Shown piece after piece: positions 1 through 8,218 of a stretch of 49,619 nucleotides of DNA. Source of the DNA: Candidatus Poribacteria bacterium (GTDB lineage Bacteria > Poribacteria > WGA-4E > WGA-3G); the NCBI GenBank assembly GCA_022394755.1, contig JAGFCA010000041.1, positions 1 to 49,619 on the forward strand, given 5' to 3'. The stretch's first letter is position 1; each line of letters starts with the position of its first letter. A model generated the notes under the pieces. That model ran no database searches. It was not told the origin of the DNA and was given only the letters and a program-made list of their open reading frames with translations. The translations under genes and the position numbers were made by a program.

Positions 1-6
1 AATCCT

Positions 7-957
7 ATGTCGAATCAAACATTACCAACAATTCCAAGAAGAAGATTAGGTAGAACAGAATTAAGCATACCAGTTGTTCCTTATGGAACTCAAGGATTCG
101 GTAACAATTTTGGTCCTGTAAGTGATGAAGAAGCAATAGACTTGATAAAACATTCTATATCAATTGGTGTCAACCACTTCGATTGTGCCCGTTGTTATGG
201 GGATTCATTACGAAAACTTGGATTAGCAATGAAAGAAATACCCCGTGAAGATGTCATTATCACTGCCCGTCTCTGTTGTCATTCTGCTGCGGAATGGGGT
301 GGATATGGACAGGGAAGACCTGATTATTCTGCGGATCGAGCCATCGCTGATTTGGAAAATCAACTCGAAATCTTGAATGTTGACTACCTTGATGGTATGT
401 TAATCCATGACCCTCACGAAATTGATCCAACTCTTGAAAAAGGTGGAACACTTGAAGGGGTATTAAAATGTAAAGAACGCGGTCTTGTGAATTTCGTTGG
501 TTACGGTATGCGACAACACGATTTTCATTTAAAAGCTATCGCAACTGGTGATGTTGATCTACTTTTATGCTTTAATGACTATAACCTTATTAGACAAACA
601 GTCACAGATACGATATTACCCGCTGCTGCTGAAGCAGATGTTGGAGTGATGAATGGTTGGTCTATTTTACGGGGAATTCTTACAGGTGTAGATATTGATG
701 CTGAAATTGAACGTGGTCGTTGGAAAAAAGAAGGAGATGTTGCTGAAGCTTATCCAATTTGGCAATGGTGTGTTGAAGAAGGAGTGAATTTACTACAACT
801 TGCATTACAATTCTGTCTACGTGAAGATCGAATTCAGGGGAACAATGTGGGGAGTTTAAATAAAGAACAATTAGAACAGAATGTGTGGGCTGCCAGTACT
901 CCTTTATCAGATGATGTATGGGAAAAATATGAAGAAAAATTCGGTTCAAAGAGTTAG
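7..957 (+). CDS. Aldo/keto reductase family protein
   Basis: This 316-residue protein has the aldo/keto reductase (AKR) TIM-barrel pattern, normally an NAD(P)H-dependent carbonyl reductase in the cytoplasm. The N-terminal RRRLGRTELSIPVVPYG strand is typical. The family tetrad is only partly kept: Asp59 and Tyr64 lie in HFDCARCYG and His134 lies in MLIHDPH. The catalytic Lys, which normally follows the Thr of the ITTK-type strand near residue 87, is Ala here with Arg next to it (ITARL). Activity may therefore be altered or lost. The start is 6 nt from the window edge, so no upstream signal can be judged. The 3' end overlaps the convergent mutY by 12 nt. Family assignment is firm, substrate unknown. 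Confidence 0.9.
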   Translation: MSNQTLPTIPRRRLGRTELSIPVVPYGTQGFGNNFGPVSDEEAIDLIKHSISIGVNHFDCARCYGDSLRKLGLAMKEIPREDVIITARLCCHSAAEWGGYGQGRPDYSADRAIADLENQLEILNVDYLDGMLIHDPHEIDPTLEKGGTLEGVLKCKERGLVNFVGYGMRQHDFHLKAIATGDVDLLLCFNDYNLIRQTVTDTILPAAAEADVGVMNGWSILRGILTGVDIDAEIERGRWKKEGDVAEAYPIWQWCVEEGVNLLQLALQFCLREDRIQGNNVGSLNKEQLEQNVWAASTPLSDDVWEKYEEKFGSKS

Positions 958-2016
958 TTTATCTATGATCTTATGAGTTGCTTTTGGTAAAGGATATTTA
1001 TCTAATTCTGCAATTTTTATCCATTTTGCATCAATTGGACCATTTAGTAGTAAATCTCCTTGAGTATATTCACATTCAAAGGTATGCACAATAATCTTGA
1101 AATGTGTGTATGCATGTTTCACCTGTGTGAGATAATTAAGATTTGATATAGATAAATTCGTTGACTGCAAAATATGTCGTATACATGCTTCTTCAGAAGT
1201 TTCTCCTTTGTTTAAATTCCCATTAGGAAACTCCCAAAGTCCACCTAATAATCCTTCAAGTGGTCGTTGAACAATTAGTACATCAGAATCCTTATAGATA
1301 ATACCAGCTGCTATATTATATTCAGGTATCTTTTTTGTCTGTGTACGAAATGGATACTCATTCTGCAGACCTTCCTTATATGCTTTACAATAAGCATTTA
1401 CAGGACACACAACACATGCTGGTGATTGGGGTCGACATACTGTCGCCCCTAATTCCATCATTGCTTGATTGAAACATCCAGGTTCATTTCTATCTAATAG
1501 TAAATCTGCCTGTTCTTGAAATACCTTGGATGATGAAGAATCATTCACAGGATTATCCATTAAGAATAGTCTGGATAAAACGCGTTTTATATTCCCATCT
1601 ACTGCAGCATAAGGTTGATTAAATGCGATACTCATAACTGCTGCTGCGCTATAATCACCAATCCCTGGTAATTTCCTAAAGGTGTTATAATCATCTGATA
1701 TTTGACTATTGCAATCTTTTACAACCTGTTGTGCAGCTTTATGTAGGTTTCTTGCTCTGGCATAATATCCAAGTCCCTCCCAGACTTTCAACACATCTTG
1801 CACAGATGATGATGCTAATGTTTGAATATCGGGAAATCTTTTCATGAAGTTCTCATAATACCCAACTACTTTCTTTACTTGTGTCTGTTGTAGCATTACC
1901 TCTGATACCCAAATCCGATAAGGATCGGTAATACCGCGCCACGGCATCTCACGTTTGTATAACCTGAACCAATCTATTAATTTATTATTAAACTCTTTGT
2001 ATGATTGTGAAGACAT
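946..2016 (-). CDS. mutY: A/G-specific adenine DNA glycosylase MutY
   Basis: MutY removes adenine mispaired with 8-oxoguanine or G in base excision repair. At 356 residues it is the usual length. Catalytic Glu39 lies in the WVSEVMLQQTQV motif. The helix-hairpin-helix (LPGIGDYSAAAV) is followed by catalytic Asp140 in VDGNIKRVL. A [4Fe-4S] site is visible as Cys194, Cys201, Cys204 and Cys210 (C-x6-C-x2-C-x5-C). The C-terminal third is a NUDIX-like domain for 8-oxoG recognition (GLLGGLWEFPNG). The gene is convergent with the aldo/keto reductase and overlaps its end by 12 nt. No clear Shine-Dalgarno sequence precedes the ATG. Confidence 0.97.
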   Translation of the reverse strand: MSSQSYKEFNNKLIDWFRLYKREMPWRGITDPYRIWVSEVMLQQTQVKKVVGYYENFMKRFPDIQTLASSSVQDVLKVWEGLGYYARARNLHKAAQQVVKDCNSQISDDYNTFRKLPGIGDYSAAAVMSIAFNQPYAAVDGNIKRVLSRLFLMDNPVNDSSSSKVFQEQADLLLDRNEPGCFNQAMMELGATVCRPQSPACVVCPVNAYCKAYKEGLQNEYPFRTQTKKIPEYNIAAGIIYKDSDVLIVQRPLEGLLGGLWEFPNGNLNKGETSEEACIRHILQSTNLSISNLNYLTQVKHAYTHFKIIVHTFECEYTQGDLLLNGPIDAKWIKIAELDKYPLPKATHKIIDKLTL

Positions 2017-2174
2017 ATAATCTATGAAAGTTTGATTTTTTGTTTATATTGATTGGTAGAGATCTGTTTATTAGGTAACATTATAGGAGTAAACCTGTAT
2101 GGTTGGAAGACAGCAGTTACCTAGGTTTGGGAGTTTGAATTACAGAAATATTTACTTTATTCTTTGTGAATCAA

Positions 2175-2897
2175 TTACTCAAGGTCAATTGCTAATCTGA
2201 AACCTACATTATGAACAGTACGGATTGGTTCATAGGCAGCACGATTTGCACACCGAGCAGCATACTTTCCGCGTGGTAACCAAGACCCACCACGAATCAC
2301 TTTTCTTCTGCCTTCAACAGCCCCCATCGGATTATCCGCAGGTGAGTGCTTATATGTCTCCGCGTGAAACCAATCGCTGCACCAATCATAGGCATTGCCA
2401 CCCATATCATAACAACCAAAAGGACTAATACCTTCAGGATAACACCCAACTGGAGTTAATCGCTTCAGCTTAGACTCAGATGTATTTGCCTTTGTAGCAT
2501 CCCATTCATTTCCCCATGGATACTCCCTACCATCAGTTCCACGAGCAGCTTTTTCCCATTCTGCTTCTGACGGTAATCGGTAAGTCAATCCTGTTAGTTT
2601 TGCTATCCATTCTAAAAATTTGATAGTATCATACCAACTCACACCGACAACAGGATAGTCAGGTTCATTAAATCTCTCATCTATCATATAAGCCGGTTGC
2701 CTATATCCTGATGCGTTAACAAATTGCATATACTGTGCATTCGTCACATGATAAATTCCAATTGCAAATGCATCCAAAGTTACACTTCGCTGTGGTTCTT
2801 CAGGATCGGTTTTTCTAATACCATCAGGATATGTTCCCATGGTAAATGGTCCAGCAGGAATTTCTACGAAAGTATAATTGAGTTCTTCAATAAACAT
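2175..2897 (-). CDS. SUMF1/FGE-fold protein (PvdO/EgtB type), active-site Cys absent
   Basis: The 240-residue protein spans one formylglycine-generating-enzyme-like (SUMF1) fold. Its motifs are the N-terminal FVEIPAGPFTMG, then DAFAIGIYHVTNAQY, YRLPSEAEWEKAARG, YPWGNEW, GNAYDWCSDW, VIRGGSW and a C-terminal NVGFRLA. True FGE activates sulfatases using a Cys pair a few residues after the GGS motif. Here the same stretch (GGSWLPRGKYAARC) lacks that pair, so sulfatase activation is unlikely. No signal peptide is visible. It stands alone between mutY and a gene-poor stretch and is not next to the sulfatase at 9.4-10.9 kb. Fold certain, function unknown. Confidence 0.9.
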   Translation of the reverse strand: MFIEELNYTFVEIPAGPFTMGTYPDGIRKTDPEEPQRSVTLDAFAIGIYHVTNAQYMQFVNASGYRQPAYMIDERFNEPDYPVVGVSWYDTIKFLEWIAKLTGLTYRLPSEAEWEKAARGTDGREYPWGNEWDATKANTSESKLKRLTPVGCYPEGISPFGCYDMGGNAYDWCSDWFHAETYKHSPADNPMGAVEGRRKVIRGGSWLPRGKYAARCANRAAYEPIRTVHNVGFRLAIDLE

Positions 2898-3555
2898 ATA
2901 ATTATTGTGAAAATTTAGTTAGAAAAGACTTCAATTTAGTATATCACATCTATATAAGCGTTGCAATTATCTACATTTCTGGGGAATGTAAAGTTTTTGG
3001 CATAAATATCGTATTTTCCATGTGTATATTTTATTGATTATAGTTATTGGTTTTCATTATACAGTTTCCAATAATATTCAATTTAAGCTTTTACATTATT
3101 AAGATGATTTTATCATTTTTTCAACGTAATACATTCTATTAGATGTGAGAAAATGTTACACTTTTCCTACAAAGTGTAGGATTGTATCTCGTTATAACAC
3201 TACCTTTCCTATTAGTCTCTGTCTGGGTTTGTAGCGAATTAAACCTCTAATTCTAAAATTTGAAAAAAGTTGCAATTTTGTAGTTTTCCTTGATGAGCGA
3301 TGATTCTGTTTTTGCTATTATTATTCTCATAACATAATTTTTATCGGCAGATTCACTCCTGAAAAATCAGATTATTGGATTAGATTATAATACACTTTAT
3401 TTTACTACTATGTATTATAATAATTCTCTATATGTTATTGTAACGTATATTTATATGATATTAGTTGCTTTGTTATTAATTTTCTTCAATTAATTTTATG
3501 TATTATGCATGTTGTAGTCTGAAATGCTGAAAGTCGACTGCTATTGTTCCTTATG

Positions 3556-3650
3556 TCAGAATCTCGGATTACACAGAGAAGAAGGCATTGGGTAGTGATG
3601 GTTTTCTTTTCTATATCTCGGATGATACAGGATTACGTGGAGAAGGGTCT
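3556..3650. repeat. Dispersed CGGATTACAC-type repeat, copy 1
   Basis: This stretch shares with about 49038-49115 the elements CGGATTACAC, a TGGGTxGTGATGG-like segment and TGGTTTTCTTTT, in the same order with indels. A second internal GGATTACGTGGA unit lies at about 3631-3642. Both copies are in non-coding DNA and look degenerate. The other copy sits beside a broken IS630-type transposase. Confidence 0.5.
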
Positions 3651-3721
3651 TGCTACATTTATTGTATGATCCTCGAATCTGAATAGGACTTTACACATTT
3701 CGCCCCGTGAATCAGGAATCA

Positions 3722-3763
3722 GAACCAACAGTATGAACACCTTGAATCAACGGTATGAATGAC
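3722..3763. repeat. Short tandem copies of GAATCAACGGTATGAATGAC-type unit
   Basis: Two imperfect copies lie 3 nt apart: a GAACCAACAGTATGAACAC copy (3722-3740) and GAATCAACGGTATGAATGAC (3744-3763). A third, GAATCAACAGTATGAATGAC, is at 6166-6185. Each of the latter two is followed by CATT(T)AxxxATTCxCxTGG, so the shared block is nearly 40 nt long. All are intergenic. Confidence 0.55.
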
Positions 3764-4135
3764 ATTTAGCAATTCACCTGGTGTTCCCAGGAGCATATTC
3801 AGTTTATATCATTTTTCTACACGCCTGTCACCTCTCCGAGGCCTACGGAAATACAAAGAGTCGGGATTCGGAGATCCCTCATACAAATATCAGAATTCTT
3901 AAATTTATACCTATGAATCAAGACAGTGTTGTAGATATTTTCTGATACACTGTTGTAAGGTGACAAAAACTTTACACACCCAGGTTTATATATTCAGTTG
4001 AAAAGTAAGATTAAATCTGATAGTATAGACACTGATATTTCAGGTATTGTTACAGCAAATTGATTTATTTTTATTTTAGAAAATCACATTAAATCCTTTC
4101 CTAACTTTCCCAAAGTCCTATCTAAGAGGTATACC

Positions 4136-5113
4136 ATGGCTTCTCCGAAAGTATTTATAACCAGACCAATTCCGTATTCAATTTTAAAGAAGATTCAAAG
4201 TGAATGTGAAGTTGAGATGTGGCATACAAGTGCAATTCTACCTCCAATTGCTGAAAGAATCCCACCGCTTGATGGATTAATAACCTATGGTCATGAACCT
4301 GTAACGGCAGAAATGTTTGATACATCACCAAGTCTAAAGGTTGTCTCTGTAATGGGTGTCGGTTATGACCATGTGGACGAGGATGCAGCAAGGGAACGAG
4401 GTATTGCTCTGGGACATACACCGGGAGTACTAAGTGATACCACTGCAGATATGACTTGGGCACTTTTACTTGCCACAGCTCGTAATGTAGTTCCTGCATA
4501 CAATCATGTTCATGTCAATAGAGAATGGAATTACTATGACCCAAACATACTCTGGGGATATGATGTACACCATTCAACAATAGGAATCGTTGGAATGGGT
4601 AGGATTGGTTATGCCGTTGCAAAACGAGCCTTGGGATTTGATATGAAAGTGCTTTATAACAAACGAGAACGGAGACCTGATTGGGAGGAAGAACTCGGTA
4701 TTGAATATATGGATTTGGAGCAATTATTGAAAGAATCTGATTTTGTATCTCTCCATGTTCCTCTAACTGATGAAACAATTCATATGATAGGTGAAGCGGA
4801 ATTTGAATTGATGAAACAGACTTCAATTCTAATCAATATCGCAAGAGGTCCTGTAGTTAATCACGATGCCTTATATCATGCACTGAAAGAAGGTCAAATA
4901 GCAGGTGCAGCAGTAGATGTGACCGAACCTGAACCGATTAATACTGATCATCCTTTGCTTGATCTGGATAACTTCTTAGTTGCTCCACATCTTGGGAGTG
5001 CAACGATACAGACTCGTATGAAAATGGCTACAATGGCTATGGAAAATCTGTTTGCAGGATTGAATGGTAAACGGTTACCTTATGGTGTTGTTCAAGCTGA
5101 AGAGGTTTCATAG
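4136..5113 (+). CDS. D-2-hydroxyacid dehydrogenase, glyoxylate/hydroxypyruvate reductase type
   Basis: This 325-residue cytoplasmic enzyme has the D-isomer 2-hydroxyacid dehydrogenase architecture. Substrate-domain halves flank a Rossmann domain with GMGRIG (Gly153, Gly155, Gly158). The catalytic triad is Arg237 (INIARGPVV), Glu266 (DVTEPEP) and His285 (APHLGSAT). VMGVGYDHVD and the PGVLSDTTAD loop are typical of the GyaR/GRHPR branch, which reduces glyoxylate or hydroxypyruvate with NAD(P)H. Other D-2-hydroxyacids remain possible. AAGAGG lies 9 nt before the ATG. It is monocistronic by layout, with repeat-filled DNA upstream and a convergent PhyH gene downstream. Confidence 0.93.
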   Translation: MASPKVFITRPIPYSILKKIQSECEVEMWHTSAILPPIAERIPPLDGLITYGHEPVTAEMFDTSPSLKVVSVMGVGYDHVDEDAARERGIALGHTPGVLSDTTADMTWALLLATARNVVPAYNHVHVNREWNYYDPNILWGYDVHHSTIGIVGMGRIGYAVAKRALGFDMKVLYNKRERRPDWEEELGIEYMDLEQLLKESDFVSLHVPLTDETIHMIGEAEFELMKQTSILINIARGPVVNHDALYHALKEGQIAGAAVDVTEPEPINTDHPLLDLDNFLVAPHLGSATIQTRMKMATMAMENLFAGLNGKRLPYGVVQAEEVS

Positions 5114-5228
5114 GTACATAAAATCAACGATTCATCATGTAATACTTCTTGGTTTTTAGTATTTTATATAATAGATAATTATCTCGTAATCATTTATCAA
5201 ACAACCATAAGAATCTACTGAGATTATA

Positions 5229-6101
5229 CTATCCTCTCCATCCCATATTAATGCTTGTATATCCATGTGTATATTTTTGTAGGTGCTGTGGTAAATCTAC
5301 TAAGAACTGTTTGCCAACATCAGGTATTTCCCAGGGAATATCAATATGATGTGATTGATCCCTAAAACCAATGGCACAGGATAATCTTATCTTGTCAAGT
5401 TGATTAGGAAATGCGCCGTGATATGTACGGTGTGCAAAAACAATCATATCCCCACCATTAGTGAAAAGTGGTACACATCCAGGGACATCAAAACCAGTAT
5501 ATGCTTTCTCTTCTCCACCGATTTTATAAAATGACCGTTTATCCGCAGTGAGGTTAAATCCTTCTGGTCCATCCCAGTCCTCCACATGTGAATCTTCTAT
5601 AACACATAGTCCACCGTGTTCAGGTCTTGACCCCGTCAAATAGAACCATTTTCCTGATGGCCACATTCCACGATTTAGAACTTCACCTGTATTTCTTGGT
5701 GTTCCTGTCGAGAAGCCACACCAATCGGTATGCCATGCAACTGGGTGCGATCCAGGCATACGGATAATTGCTGCAGAACGATGTACCGTCAATTCCTCAG
5801 ATCCAATAAGATAGCGATGAATATCCATGAACTTTTTATCATCAAGGAGTTGCCATGCGCCTTCTCCAGACTCAATCCATGCATGTCTTGTACTGCTTTG
5901 TGTATGCTCTAATTTTCTTTCTGGATCTGTACCGACAAATACAGCCTCCTTCAAACTCTCTACTACCTCAGGAGAAAGGACATCTTTAATAATAGCAAAC
6001 CCATGTGTTTCTAAACATACAGACATAGAATCAAGGTCATTAACTTCAAACTCATATTTGTATCCAAGATCTGGTTTTTGTATCTCTAAATACTCTTTCA
6101 T
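5229..6101 (-). CDS. Phytanoyl-CoA dioxygenase (PhyH) family protein
   Basis: This 290-residue Fe(II)/2-oxoglutarate-dependent oxygenase of the PhyH family is predicted to be cytoplasmic. The iron ligands are His124 and Asp126 (AWHTDW) and distal His228 (RTYHGAFPN). Arg239, 11 residues on, should bind 2-oxoglutarate. The N-terminal helix region (HGFAIIKDVLSPEVVESL) is typical. The substrate cannot be told from sequence, since the family hydroxylates many small molecules. It is divergent from the PhyH gene at 6477, with a 375 bp shared upstream region containing repeat remnants. Confidence 0.92.
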   Translation of the reverse strand: MKEYLEIQKPDLGYKYEFEVNDLDSMSVCLETHGFAIIKDVLSPEVVESLKEAVFVGTDPERKLEHTQSSTRHAWIESGEGAWQLLDDKKFMDIHRYLIGSEELTVHRSAAIIRMPGSHPVAWHTDWCGFSTGTPRNTGEVLNRGMWPSGKWFYLTGSRPEHGGLCVIEDSHVEDWDGPEGFNLTADKRSFYKIGGEEKAYTGFDVPGCVPLFTNGGDMIVFAHRTYHGAFPNQLDKIRLSCAIGFRDQSHHIDIPWEIPDVGKQFLVDLPQHLQKYTHGYTSINMGWRG

Positions 6102-6476
6102 AATGAAACTCCACTTAAGTATTGAAACGTGAGTTTGATAAGTCCGATTTTGTCTTCGGTACCGGGAATCAACAGTATGAATGACATTAAGTCATTCCCT
6201 GGGAAACCGAACCTACCGAGTCAATAAGTAGTATATTTTAGAAAAAATGATACTCATTGGTCTATTTTCAAACTCACATTATTGAAGGTATTCTATTATA
6301 AGGGGTTAACCATGTCAATTGATTTTCAATCCAACGTAAATTCTTGATCTTATATATTAGATTTGTTAGAATACATCAGTTAATGTAAGTTGAATATCGA
6401 TTGATTGACACAATATAATAGTAGACAAAATTAGATTTATTAATGATTACATACTGTCCAATTACGGAGGAGACTA
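6102..6476. other. Divergent intergenic region between two PhyH genes, with repeat remnants
   Basis: This 375 bp region should carry the promoters of both divergent PhyH genes. It contains a GAATCAACAGTATGAATGAC unit (6166-6185) and a half-palindrome GAAACCGAACCTACCGAG (6203-6220). The latter matches the right arm of the hairpin repeat at 15360-15383. The remainder is AT-rich. No ORF is supported. Confidence 0.5.
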
Positions 6477-7379
6477 ATGGCTGAAACCGTATTTCATGGA
6501 GATCACGAATTGGAATTTCCTGGTCCAGATCTTGGTGTATTACGAGACTGCAATGATGTTCTTGATTCAGCAGAAGGATTACATAATCAGATAGCAGAAG
6601 ATGGGTATCTACTCGTCCGTGGTCTAATTGATAAGGATAAAATACTCGCTGGAAGACGTGCTATTCTTAAATATGCTGAAGGAAATGGTAAAGATGAAGT
6701 ATTTAAATCTGATACAGAACTCATGGATGCGGTAGCGGGAACCGGTAGTCCAGGACGAACAATGGGGGCTCCTGCCGTAACACACCACGATAATGTATTA
6801 TCAGTATTAGAAGGAGATGAATTATTTAAGTTTTTTCGTACATTCTTCGGTGGTGATACCCGTACATTCGATTATAAGTGGTTACGATTTGTTCGCCCCG
6901 ATGGATGGTCAGGTCCACATTTTGATTTTGTATATATGGGAAGAGGTTCGAAGCAACTTCATACATGTTGGGTGCCCTTTGGTGATAATCCAGCAACTAT
7001 GGGTACACTTACAGTACTTGTTGGATCACATAACCTGCCAAGTTTCGCACCAGTTCGTGATACATACGGACAGACAGATGTAGACAAAGATGGAACACCT
7101 GGACACTTTGGAAGAGATCCAATGGAAATTAGTGAGAAATATGGTGGTGAATGGAAGACGGCTGATTTTGAAATGGGAGATGTAATTATATTTACAATGC
7201 ATACAATGCATACATCAACAAAGAATCTATCAGACAAATGGCGAGTTAGTTGTGATATTCGTTTTCAACCAGCTGAACACCCGATTGATGAACGATGGGT
7301 AGGTAAGAATCCGATGTCGCACACTGGTAGTCAAAGATTGTCATTTGAAGAAGCAAAGAAAGAGTGGGGATTAGAATAA
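6477..7379 (+). CDS. Phytanoyl-CoA dioxygenase (PhyH) family protein
   Basis: This 300-residue Fe(II)/2-oxoglutarate oxygenase has ligands His148 and Asp150 (GPHFDFVYMG) and distal His245 in MHTMHTSTKN. Arg256 (KWRVSCDIRF) is the expected 2-oxoglutarate contact. The N-terminal segment EDGYLLVRGLIDKDKI is the usual PhyH start. A strong ribosome-binding site, GGAGGA, lies 6 nt before the ATG and fixes the start. It is only distantly similar to the divergent PhyH at 5229, so this is not a recent duplication. Substrate unknown. Confidence 0.93.
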   Translation: MAETVFHGDHELEFPGPDLGVLRDCNDVLDSAEGLHNQIAEDGYLLVRGLIDKDKILAGRRAILKYAEGNGKDEVFKSDTELMDAVAGTGSPGRTMGAPAVTHHDNVLSVLEGDELFKFFRTFFGGDTRTFDYKWLRFVRPDGWSGPHFDFVYMGRGSKQLHTCWVPFGDNPATMGTLTVLVGSHNLPSFAPVRDTYGQTDVDKDGTPGHFGRDPMEISEKYGGEWKTADFEMGDVIIFTMHTMHTSTKNLSDKWRVSCDIRFQPAEHPIDERWVGKNPMSHTGSQRLSFEEAKKEWGLE

Positions 7380-7667
7380 AGGAGTGATATATAGGAACGG
7401 ATATTGCGTACCTATCAAATAATCTCTTGATATAATTTTAATTTAGTGTTAGTTCGGTATTTTAGATTTACCGTGATACAGTCGGACAATAAAGTAACTT
7501 TAATTCGAGAATGTAGAATGTGTCACGGTGATGCATCTCGTCTATATAAATCAGTCAAGAATGCATAAAGCCATTTATCGAATTTAGCTTAACACTAATT
7601 GGTATTATCCCAGTCAGGAAAGTCTGTGCTTAGGTATCGTGGTATGAAGCCATGCCAAACTATTACC

Positions 7668-8150
7668 TCAGAACCATTCCTTTCTTCCAACAACATAAGT
7701 CTGTTCAAACTCTTCATCAGACTTTACCAAGTAAATTATGCCTTCAATAACACCAATTATAAAAAGTATATAATGTGGAATAAGAAAAACAAAGATTGCA
7801 GTAGAGACAAGTAACATCCAACTCAACAGAAAACCAACAGTATTACAACCCAATAATATAAACGCTTGTTTCTTATAGCCAAGATAGAATTTGTGTATAC
7901 CGAATCCACCGAGAAAAATAGCGAGTAATGCTGCAACTAATTTTTCTTTTTGTCCTATAGCACTTGCAGTAAATGCGACATATATTTCCTTAGCATTATT
8001 GTCGTCGGTAGTAAAATCAACCGACATACCACGAGCTGGATGTTTCTCACTTTTCCAATCAACTCCAGTGAATGTATATCTATCGCCATCATCTCCAGAT
8101 ATTAATCCTGAGTTTGATTGTATGGAAAAATCGAGGATTTTACCTTTCAT
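7668..8150 (-). CDS. TM2-domain membrane protein with N-terminal cold-shock-like fold
   Basis: The protein has 160 residues. Residues 1-58 (GKILDFSIQSNSGLISGDDG, then RYTFTG and VDFTTDD) look like a small OB-fold/cold-shock-like domain. Residues 70-145 are a TM2 domain: two or three membrane segments with the signature GGFGIHKFYLGYKKQA (81-96), and Glu136 in place of the usual Asp in the second helix. Domains of this kind are found in bacterial envelope proteins of unknown role. It lies 68 nt downstream of alaC on the same strand and could be its operon partner. Fold assignment fairly firm, function unknown. Confidence 0.8.
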   Translation of the reverse strand: MKGKILDFSIQSNSGLISGDDGDRYTFTGVDWKSEKHPARGMSVDFTTDDNNAKEIYVAFTASAIGQKEKLVAALLAIFLGGFGIHKFYLGYKKQAFILLGCNTVGFLLSWMLLVSTAIFVFLIPHYILFIIGVIEGIIYLVKSDEEFEQTYVVGRKEWF

Positions 8151-8218
8151 TATAAATTTCCTTTAAGAGATTAATAATTCCCTTAAAATAGTTTTTCCAG
8201 TTGATGTTCGATTTTGAA

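Larger units (their letters stand above)
2898..4135. other. Gene-free AT-rich stretch with degenerate repeats
   Basis: No ORF here has a recognisable protein. About 2.9-3.5 kb is very AT-rich and featureless. From about 3555 to 3860 it is patchwork repeat debris: a CGGATTACAC-type repeat at about 3556-3650, ACACATTTCGCCCC at 3693-3706, and two copies of a GAATCAAC(A/G)GTATGAATGAC-like unit at 3722-3740 and 3744-3763. Similar pieces recur at 6166, 41181 and 49038. The last 200 bp presumably hold the promoter of the dehydrogenase that starts at 4136; an AAGAGG ribosome-binding site is visible just before it. Confidence 0.6.

Noticed and set aside
2225..2428. Plus-strand ORF across the SUMF1-fold gene, and the many similar opposite-strand frames elsewhere
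   Set aside because: Shadow frames of real genes, with no ribosome-binding site, no domain, and composition matching the opposite-strand codons.
7443..7601. Nested inverted segments (TTAGTGTTAG with its complement about 140 nt apart, and ACCGTGATA/TGTCACGGT inside), a possible structured RNA downstream of the PhyH gene
   Set aside because: Arms are short and in AT-rich DNA. No class of RNA is recognisable and no T-tract follows.
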